Below, piece after piece: positions 31,762 to 37,750 of a stretch of 41,069 bases of DNA (position 1 is its first letter; each line of letters starts with the position of its first letter). Position numbers and translations under genes: made by a program. Under the pieces are notes generated by a model, which was not told the DNA's origin, searched no databases, and was given only the letters and a program-made list of their open reading frames with translations. Origin of the DNA: Chloroflexota bacterium. GTDB taxonomy: Bacteria > Chloroflexota > Anaerolineae > Anaerolineales > Villigracilaceae. The stretch spans positions 1 to 41,069 of the forward strand of contig JAKOVF010000400.1 in assembly GCA_029782225.1 (NCBI GenBank). The letters run 5' to 3'.

Positions 31762-32526
31762 ATGAGTATCATCACCCAAAACATTGTCTACTTCATCATT
31801 GCCATCCTGGTCATCATTGGTCTGCTGGTATGGGCGTATGCTACGAAGCGTTTACAGCAGGACTTCAACACCATCACGTGGACTCTGATCCCTGTCGCCA
31901 TCGCTATCAATGTGGTGATCGGTGAGATTGTTGTTACGCTGAAATTGCCGGTGTATTTGGATTCAATAGGAACCGTCTTCGTGGGAGTCCTTTGCGGCCC
32001 GTGGGCCGGTGCAATAACGGGGATGCTCGCGAACATTATCTGGGGATCGATCATTGACCCGAACGCGTTCCCCTGGTTCCCGGTCGCGTTCTTCATCGGT
32101 CTAATCTCCGGTTTCTGCGCCAAAGGCGGACTGTTCAAGAACTGGTGGAAGGTCATGATCACAGGTTTCCTGGTGGCATTGACGGCTGCCCTGGTCTCAA
32201 CACCGATCTCCGTGGGTGTTTACGGGGGCATAACGGCCAGTGGATCATCCTTCATCACCGCCTATTTGCTCCAGACCGGGCAAAACCTCCTGCCAGCAGT
32301 ATTGATCACCAATAACCTGGTCGAGCCATTCGACAAGATCTCCACATGCCTGCTTGCGTTTGCTCTCATGCAGGGTCTGTCCACTCGTTTCCTGGCCCGT
32401 TTCCCACGGCCTGAGAATGTCGAAGTCCAGCAGCGTGTGAACTGGGTCCAGATCGCCCTGGCTGTGGTCATTGTGATTGCAGTGTTGGCGCTCTACATCC
32501 TGGTGGTTGCAAAAATGACCGCTTAG
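31762..32526 (+). CDS. ECF transporter substrate-binding (S) subunit
   Basis: A 254-residue membrane protein with about seven hydrophobic segments; longer than typical S subunits (about 180-200). LDSIGTVFVGVLCGPWAGAI and GMLANIIWG, followed by TPISVGVYGGITASG, are the pattern of uncharacterised vitamin- or nucleoside-type S components. The ATG has AAGGAG. A strong terminator follows, then ecfT-A1-A2. Its position after two nucleoside hydrolases and a ribokinase suggests nucleoside, base or queuosine-type substrates; this is inference from context. Confidence 0.82.
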   Translation: MSIITQNIVYFIIAILVIIGLLVWAYATKRLQQDFNTITWTLIPVAIAINVVIGEIVVTLKLPVYLDSIGTVFVGVLCGPWAGAITGMLANIIWGSIIDPNAFPWFPVAFFIGLISGFCAKGGLFKNWWKVMITGFLVALTAALVSTPISVGVYGGITASGSSFITAYLLQTGQNLLPAVLITNNLVEPFDKISTCLLAFALMQGLSTRFLARFPRPENVEVQQRVNWVQIALAVVIVIAVLALYILVVAKMTA

Positions 32527-32563
32527 TACGGTCAAAAGCGCCCGGTTTTGCTCAATTCAAAGA

Positions 32564-32595
32564 AGAGACCCGATCCAAAATCAGGTCTCTTTTTT
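32564..32595 (+). terminator. Intrinsic terminator between the S subunit and ecfT
   Basis: AGAGACC (32564-32570) with GGTCTCT (32584-32590), then TTTTTG. Canonical. It splits the S gene from the shared ECF module. Confidence 0.85.
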
Positions 32596-32601
32596 GTCGT
32601 T

Positions 32602-32607
32602 TATAAT
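32602..32607 (+). promoter_or_regulatory. -10 box of the ecfT operon, probably leaderless
   Basis: TATAAT, eight bases before the ecfT ATG and six bases after the terminator T run. No -35 match. Confidence 0.5.
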
Positions 32608-32615
32608 TTGTTTCC

Positions 32616-33395
32616 ATGCATGAAAGATTATCTTTCTACGTGCCGCGAAACAGTCTGTTGCATCGCCTCAACCCGCTCACAAAACTGACCCTGGTCTTTG
32701 CGTTCGTGCTGATCGCGTTTGGCTCTGGTTTCTACTGGATGCCTCACCTGCTTCTCCTCTTTGGAATTATTCCCCTGAGTTTTCTGGGCAAAGTAGGGCG
32801 TGAGTACTTGATGGCCGCGTTCCGACTCATCCTTCCTGCCGCAGGATTTCTTTTTGTGATGCAGGCTCTCTTCCAACCTTTGGAAGGCAGGGAGCTTTTT
32901 CGTTTCTATTTTCTTCATCCAACACTGGAAAGCATAATGTATGCGTTTGCCAATGCGACCCGCATCGTTGTGATGGTTTCATCTTTCACTCTGCTCCTGC
33001 TTACTACGCACCCCAGCGAAATGATGTCCGACCTCACCCGCCGCGGACTGCCGCCGCAGTTTGCCTACGTGATCATTTCCACTCTGCAGATCCTGCCGCA
33101 GATGCAGGCCAAGGCGCAGACTATTATTGCCGCCCAGCGTTCGCGCGGGCTCGCCACGGAAGGTTCATTCCTAAAACGTGTTGGATCCCTTGTCCCGCTG
33201 GTAGGGCCACTCGTGTTTGGGTCGCTGGTGGAAGTGGAAGAGCGCGCCATTGCCATCGAGGCGCGCGGCTTCACATCCACCCGGCCGAAAACATCCTTGC
33301 GCGAAATCCCGGATTCCCGATTCGATAGAATCATTCGCTGGTCCCTCATCCTGCTCATCATCGTCGCATTCGGGTTAAGAATATGGCTATCGTAG
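32616..33395 (+). CDS. ecfT: ECF transporter transmembrane subunit EcfT
   Basis: A 259-residue scaffold subunit linking the S protein to two ATPases. It has hydrophobic segments at about 28-50, 58-75 and 100-125 and a last one near 240-257. The two coupling motifs are present: AQRSRGL and IEARGF (Ala/Glu-Arg-Gly). N-terminal RNSLLHRLNPLTKLTLVF is typical. Its end overlaps ecfA1 by 13 bases. Confidence 0.93.
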   Translation: MHERLSFYVPRNSLLHRLNPLTKLTLVFAFVLIAFGSGFYWMPHLLLLFGIIPLSFLGKVGREYLMAAFRLILPAAGFLFVMQALFQPLEGRELFRFYFLHPTLESIMYAFANATRIVVMVSSFTLLLLTTHPSEMMSDLTRRGLPPQFAYVIISTLQILPQMQAKAQTIIAAQRSRGLATEGSFLKRVGSLVPLVGPLVFGSLVEVEERAIAIEARGFTSTRPKTSLREIPDSRFDRIIRWSLILLIIVAFGLRIWLS

Positions 33396-34252
33396 ACCTG
33401 CGAAACGTCACGTATCGATATCCGCTCACCGATTCGCCCGCGCTGAAGAGCATCAGCCTGCAGGTTAACGAAGGAGAGTTCGTCGCAGTTGTTGGGCCGA
33501 ACGGGGCCGGAAAATCTACATTATGTTATTCGTTGGCAGGTTTTGTCCCGCATTTCTTCAAGGGGGAACTCACAGGCATCGTTGAAGTTGCCGGCCTGCA
33601 ATCACAGAATTCAAAACTGGAGGACTGGGTGCTCAACGTTGGCCTCGCCTTCCAGAATCCGTTCAACCAGATCAGCGGCGCGAAATATACGGTTTATGAA
33701 GAATTAGCTTTTGGGCTTGAAAACATTGGCATCCCGCGCGACGAGATCAAGGCCCGCGTTGAGCAAACGATGAATTTGACGGGCATTGCTGATCTGGCAG
33801 ATCGCTCGCCCTATTCCCTCTCCGGCGGTCAACAGCAACGCGTCGCGCTGACCTCGATCCTGGTCATGCAGCCGAAGGTGCTCGTTCTAGATGAGCCAAC
33901 TTCGCAAATGGACCCGATCGGCACGCGCGAAGTCTTTGGCGTGATCCGTGGAATGGCGCATCGCGGTCTGACCGTCATCCTGGTCGAGCACAAAGTAGAG
34001 TGGATCGCCGCCTTCGCCGACCGCGTCATCGCGCTGAAAGATGGACAAGTCCTGCTCGAGGGCACTCCCAGCGAAGTGCTGACGTCTGACCTGCTGGCGG
34101 AAAATGGATTTGGGATTTCGCGGTACACCTCTGTGGCGAGGAAAGCGAAGGAACAGGGATTGTGGTCGAAGGAAAGATTACCGGTGACGCTGGATGAGGC
34201 CGTAATCGGTTTTGGCAGTGGCGACCCTGGAGGTCGCTCTGGAAAGGGGTAA
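33383..34252 (+). CDS. ecfA1: ECF transporter ATPase EcfA1
   Basis: A 289-residue ATPase with canonical motifs: Walker A GPNGAGKST, Q-loop FQNPFNQISG, signature YSLSGGQQQRVAL, Walker B VLVLDEPTSQMDP and switch His in VEHKVEW. It carries an extra C-terminal region. It pairs with EcfA2 (next gene), whose signature is degenerate, so this subunit should provide the working composite site. Overlaps ecfT. Confidence 0.93.
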   Translation: MAIVDLRNVTYRYPLTDSPALKSISLQVNEGEFVAVVGPNGAGKSTLCYSLAGFVPHFFKGELTGIVEVAGLQSQNSKLEDWVLNVGLAFQNPFNQISGAKYTVYEELAFGLENIGIPRDEIKARVEQTMNLTGIADLADRSPYSLSGGQQQRVALTSILVMQPKVLVLDEPTSQMDPIGTREVFGVIRGMAHRGLTVILVEHKVEWIAAFADRVIALKDGQVLLEGTPSEVLTSDLLAENGFGISRYTSVARKAKEQGLWSKERLPVTLDEAVIGFGSGDPGGRSGKG

Positions 34253-34274
34253 CCCTCTCCCTACGAAGAATTCA

Positions 34275-35072
34275 ATGAAAATCACAATCTCCGATCTCCA
34301 CTATACCTACCCGACCGGCGTGACTGCGTTGGCCGGCATCTCACTCACCGTTGACTCTGGCGAGCAGGTTGCCATCGTCGGTCAGAATGGAGCGGGGAAG
34401 ACCACGCTTGTTAAACATTTCAATGGGCTTTTGCAGCCAACTGCAGGGTCGGTGTTGATCGCTGATTGGGGCACAACCGAATATTCCGTATCGAAGCTCG
34501 CCAGAAGAGTCGGCTATGTTTTTCAGAATCCCGATGAGCAACTGTTCTGCAAGAACGTTGGACAGGAAGTGGCTTTCGGGCCGAAAAATCTCGGTTATGA
34601 CAAAGAGCAGGTTGAACGTCTCGTAAAAGATGCGCTGGCAATGACTGAACTCACGGACAAGGTGGAGACCAATCCCTACGATCTGTCTGCCACCTGGCGC
34701 AAGATGGTTGCCCTGGCATCGGTCATTGCGATGGATACAGACATCGTCATCTTCGATGAGCCGACGACTGGACAGGATGCCGTCAATGTGACGCGTATTG
34801 CCCATGTGGTGAAGGCCTTGCGCGAACGCGGCAAGACCGTCATCACCATCACGCATGACATTGATTTTTGTGCGGAGAATTTCGAGCGTGTGATCGCCCT
34901 GTCACAGGGGAGGGTGCTGCTGGATGGGCAGGCCAACGATGTACTTGGCCAGGAGGAAATCCTGGCGACGACCTACGTTGACCCGCCGCAATTGACACGT
35001 TTGGGAAAACGCCTGGGTTTCAAGAAAACAGTGAGGAATGAAGAGGAATTTCTGGCAGAGTTGAAACGATAA
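34275..35072 (+). CDS. ecfA2: ECF transporter ATPase EcfA2 with non-canonical signature
   Basis: A 265-residue ATPase starting at an ATG 22 bases after ecfA1; the frame extends upstream into ecfA1 but family starts fit MKITISDLHYTYPTG. Walker A GQNGAGKTT, Q-loop FQNPDEQLF, Walker B IVIFDEPTTGQD and switch His (ITHDIDF) are intact. The signature, normally LSGGQ, is L137-S-A-T-W141 (YDLSATWRKMVALAS): both glycines and the glutamine are lost but the serine stays. The heterodimer should be asymmetric. A perfect terminator follows. Confidence 0.92.
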   Translation: MKITISDLHYTYPTGVTALAGISLTVDSGEQVAIVGQNGAGKTTLVKHFNGLLQPTAGSVLIADWGTTEYSVSKLARRVGYVFQNPDEQLFCKNVGQEVAFGPKNLGYDKEQVERLVKDALAMTELTDKVETNPYDLSATWRKMVALASVIAMDTDIVIFDEPTTGQDAVNVTRIAHVVKALRERGKTVITITHDIDFCAENFERVIALSQGRVLLDGQANDVLGQEEILATTYVDPPQLTRLGKRLGFKKTVRNEEEFLAELKR

Positions 35073-35111
35073 ACGAAAAGGAGCCGACAGAACTCGGCTC
35101 CTTTTCGTTTT
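35071..35111 (+). terminator. Terminator of the ecf operon
   Basis: A 17-base perfect stem (35071-35087 with 35094-35110; arm AAACGAAAAGGAGCCGA), six-base loop, and T-rich 3' arm TTTTCGTTTT. It overlaps the ecfA2 stop and, being A-rich on the 5' side, should work in both directions. Confidence 0.85.
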
Positions 35112-35120
35112 ATGCTATAT

Positions 35121-35193
35121 CATGCTGGGCCGCTTCGCGGCGAAGCATCTCCAACAAAACCATGAGGCCCTTCGCTCCGCTCAGGGTAATACA
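35121..35193. repeat. Intergenic repeat with GCGAAGCATCTCC and CTTCGCTCCGCTCAGGG ends
   Basis: CATGCTGGGCCGCTTCGCGG followed by CGAAGCATCTCC, then CTTCGCTCCGCTCAGGGTAA. It has the same ends as the repeat at 30572-30670. It fills the gap between the convergent ecfA2 and PAP2 genes. Confidence 0.6.
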
Positions 35194-35199
35194 TGCTAT

Positions 35200-35760
35200 T
35201 TACCATAACGGAAAACCGATCAACGCGCTAATTTGTGTCAGCAGGGGATGATAGATTTGCAGACCGATCAAACCGACTGCTAGCCCGACCACTGTACCCG
35301 CCACGATATCCGAAAAATAGTGGACTCCCATTGCCACACGCGCCAACGAGACAAGCGGTGCCCAGATCCAGAGAATGATTGCCAGCCACGCGGGACCCAG
35401 TCCGCTTGCGAGTACGGCGATCATAAAAGCACGCGCGGCGTGGCCGGACGGAAACGAATGAGGATCTGTGTTGCGGTAGATGCCGCCCCACTCACCTTCG
35501 GGTCTGCGCCGGCGGACGCTGAACTTGATGCTTAGCACGATGACGGCGAGCCCGGCGATCCCCAGGAATATCACTACTGCCCATTGCTTCCAGAACGAAT
35601 CGCGCAGGAACCATAAGATGATCAGCCCGATCCCCCAAAACCACGAGTCGCCGGAATGAGCAAAGAAGACCGAAAAATTGCGCAAAAGGCCCGGCTGTTC
35701 GGCCACGCGTAGCTGGTCGGAGAGCCGGGCATCGAATTCAAGTATGGAGCGAAAACTCAT
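35200..35760 (-). CDS. PAP2-family membrane phosphatase
   Basis: A 186-residue integral membrane protein with the three acid-phosphatase motifs: KFSVRRRRP, PHSFPSGHAAR and ARVAMGVHYFSD (SR replaced by AR at the start, catalytic His kept). It probably removes phosphate from a lipid phosphate such as phosphatidate or undecaprenyl pyrophosphate at the outer face. Its ATG overlaps the stop of the nucleotidyltransferase gene (ATGA); starts further upstream would only read the basic tail of that gene in another frame. Confidence 0.88.
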   Translation of the reverse strand: MSFRSILEFDARLSDQLRVAEQPGLLRNFSVFFAHSGDSWFWGIGLIILWFLRDSFWKQWAVVIFLGIAGLAVIVLSIKFSVRRRRPEGEWGGIYRNTDPHSFPSGHAARAFMIAVLASGLGPAWLAIILWIWAPLVSLARVAMGVHYFSDIVAGTVVGLAVGLIGLQIYHPLLTQISALIGFPLW

Positions 35761-36680
35761 CTGGCCTTTGCCTTCGCTTTCGTGACGGAGACGGATGCTT
35801 CCTTCTTCACGGAGGCCTTCGGCTTCAATCCCTTCCTGGATCTTGAAGTGGGTTCCTTCGCCTTGACGGTCCTCTTCGCTGCAGTTTTTTTCGGGCCGGA
35901 AGAATCGTCTCGCTCCTGCCGTGCGAGATCCTCGCGCATCAGTTCGAGCTGATGCGGCTTGTCCACATCCATGCACGGCTCGGCGTGGTTCCAGATGATG
36001 GCGCGGCCTTTGATACCGAGGCGCTGACAGACACGTTCCACCGCGTCAGCCAGGGTGAGCCTGCCCGTGAGCAGCAGGAACGCAGTGCCAAGTCCGATCG
36101 CGGCCGCCTGCCGAAGCGGGCTTTTCCGATTGCCGATCAGCCTTTCCCACATGTCGAGATGTTCCGTGGCCATGCGGACGTGGGAGACGTTGATGTCCGA
36201 GCCACAGATCTGCATATCTTTGAACTTCGTGTACGTGCGCTTGGAATTGGGGAAGCGCGCCTCCATGACATCACGTGGGCATACGCCGTAGTACAGGTCG
36301 TCTTTTGTCTCCATCGCGGTATTCACCAGCCAGTCAACCATATGGGCTTTGAGGGCAGGGATATCGGCCGAGACGACGAGCACATACTTGGTCTTGGGGT
36401 CAAGCTCCAGAGCCTTATTCACACCGGCGACGATATTCGCGAGCATACGTCCCTGATTTGAAATGTAATACACCGGCTTCTTGCACGAGACCCCGCTCTT
36501 GGGTGAAAGCCCCACGATAATTACATTGTCCACCTGCTTTGCATCGCTGAGGGCATCCAGCACCCATTGCACCATGGGTTTGCCCGCCACATCGATCAAA
36601 GCCTTGGAATCGCCATGCGAATAAGCATATAGTGGCTCATCGGGCTGGGGAATTCCCCCGGCAGTTACGATTGCATCCAT
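35757..36680 (-). CDS. MobA-like nucleotidyltransferase with lysine-rich tail
   Basis: The 307-residue protein begins with an NTP-transferase fold: MDAIVTAGGIPQPDEPLY, then DSKALIDVAGKPMVQWVLDAL (in place of the usual GxGxRxxP-K loop) and VLVVSADIPAL (metal-binding Asp). The middle has a helical region and DVDKPHQLELMREDLA, as in MobA-type enzymes. The last 45 residues are a Lys/Ala/Ser/Thr tail resembling histone H1-like or nucleic-acid-binding tails. The start at 36680 has a GAGAGGAAAA leader. Coupling to a PAP2 phosphatase suggests a phospholipid- or polyprenyl-linked activation step; the substrate is unknown. Confidence 0.78.
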   Translation of the reverse strand: MDAIVTAGGIPQPDEPLYAYSHGDSKALIDVAGKPMVQWVLDALSDAKQVDNVIIVGLSPKSGVSCKKPVYYISNQGRMLANIVAGVNKALELDPKTKYVLVVSADIPALKAHMVDWLVNTAMETKDDLYYGVCPRDVMEARFPNSKRTYTKFKDMQICGSDINVSHVRMATEHLDMWERLIGNRKSPLRQAAAIGLGTAFLLLTGRLTLADAVERVCQRLGIKGRAIIWNHAEPCMDVDKPHQLELMREDLARQERDDSSGPKKTAAKRTVKAKEPTSRSRKGLKPKASVKKEASVSVTKAKAKAR

Positions 36681-36754
36681 AAATGATTTTCCTCTCTGTA
36701 AGTGCGAGCCCCGCGAGGTCAGCAAGGGGTGAACATCCGCCTCGCACTGACACG

Positions 36755-37660
36755 CTAATTCAGTTCCTGCAGTTGCGGTTCAAAGCCAAGCTGATCGAGC
36801 ATCTCGCTGTACTCAGGCCAGGTCAGGGGCCGCCCCTTGCCAGAGACCGCTACCAGAGCAGCTTCCATCATATTCGTTCCGAACGAACGGCCTTCCAAAA
36901 CGGGCGTGGTGGTGACCAGGTACTTTCCACCTGCTTTACGGAAGATTTCCACATCTTCGGCGGTGGTTGTATTGGTGACGATAACCTTGCCCGGCAAATG
37001 ATCGGGCATAAAGCGTTTGATATAGTGACAATCGCCTGCGATGACGGTTGCCCACTCATAATACTTTCCCCATTTGGGCGTGCGCTTCTCCTGTTTTTCG
37101 CCGGTTGGATAAACCCATTCAAAAGGTAATCTTCCAGCGATGGGCATTAACAGCCCTGCAAGTGTTTTTAGTGAACTGAGTTTATGAATGGCGATCGGGA
37201 TATCCAGGCCAAACATCAGGTCGCCGTAAATCGTTTCATAGCCCGCTTCGGCAAATGACTTGGAGAGCCCCCAGCGATCCGTCCCAACTGTGATCAAAAC
37301 TTTGCGGCCACGTGTGTTGATGTAGCTGCCGATCTTCTGATCCAGGAATGCAGGAGCCTTGTTTTCGAGAGTATTCTTCAGTCCGCCGCCATCTAGCAGC
37401 GGTGTTTTTTTGACAAAGCGTACCATGGGTTGAACTGAATAAAATGGATACCACTTGCCGTCCACCAGTGCCCCCAGGTCTGCGCCGCCGACGCCAAAGG
37501 CGTCCACTGTTCCATCCAGTTCCTTGTATTTCAAGGCGGCCGCTTCCATGTCGCCGTCTGTGCCGATGCGTTCGATGCTGACTTTTTCGCCGAGCAATGT
37601 CACTTCCACCGCTTTGTTTCGCTTCGACGAGCCGATGCTAATGCTGACTGCACGTTTCAT
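36755..37660 (-). CDS. Conserved protein, quinate 5-dehydrogenase-like in name only
   Basis: A 301-residue soluble protein beginning MKRAVSISIGSSKRNKAVEV, with GTDGDMEAAALKYKELDG, AFGVGGADLGALVDGKWYPF, a KTPLLDGGGLKNTLE segment and IVTNTTTAEDVEIFRKAGG. Similar proteins are, as I recall, labelled quinate 5-dehydrogenase in some genomes; I see no standard shikimate or quinate dehydrogenase catalytic motif, so I would not trust that name. The Gly-rich strands suggest a Rossmann-like fold. The start has a GAGGAG site. It lies 74 bases upstream of the nucleotidyltransferase gene on the same strand, probably one operon. Confidence 0.7.
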   Translation of the reverse strand: MKRAVSISIGSSKRNKAVEVTLLGEKVSIERIGTDGDMEAAALKYKELDGTVDAFGVGGADLGALVDGKWYPFYSVQPMVRFVKKTPLLDGGGLKNTLENKAPAFLDQKIGSYINTRGRKVLITVGTDRWGLSKSFAEAGYETIYGDLMFGLDIPIAIHKLSSLKTLAGLLMPIAGRLPFEWVYPTGEKQEKRTPKWGKYYEWATVIAGDCHYIKRFMPDHLPGKVIVTNTTTAEDVEIFRKAGGKYLVTTTPVLEGRSFGTNMMEAALVAVSGKGRPLTWPEYSEMLDQLGFEPQLQELN

Positions 37661-37750
37661 AAGCCATGCTCCTCAGATGGGATTCTCGCCAGTTATAACA
37701 CGGAATCAAGCCTGAGGGTTTGTCAGCCGCGTTCGTGACTTTTGCTGTGA

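Noticed and set aside
36755..37660. Naming the gene quinate 5-dehydrogenase.
   Set aside because: No catalytic motif of the shikimate/quinate dehydrogenase family is visible; the label would rest on memory of automatic annotation.
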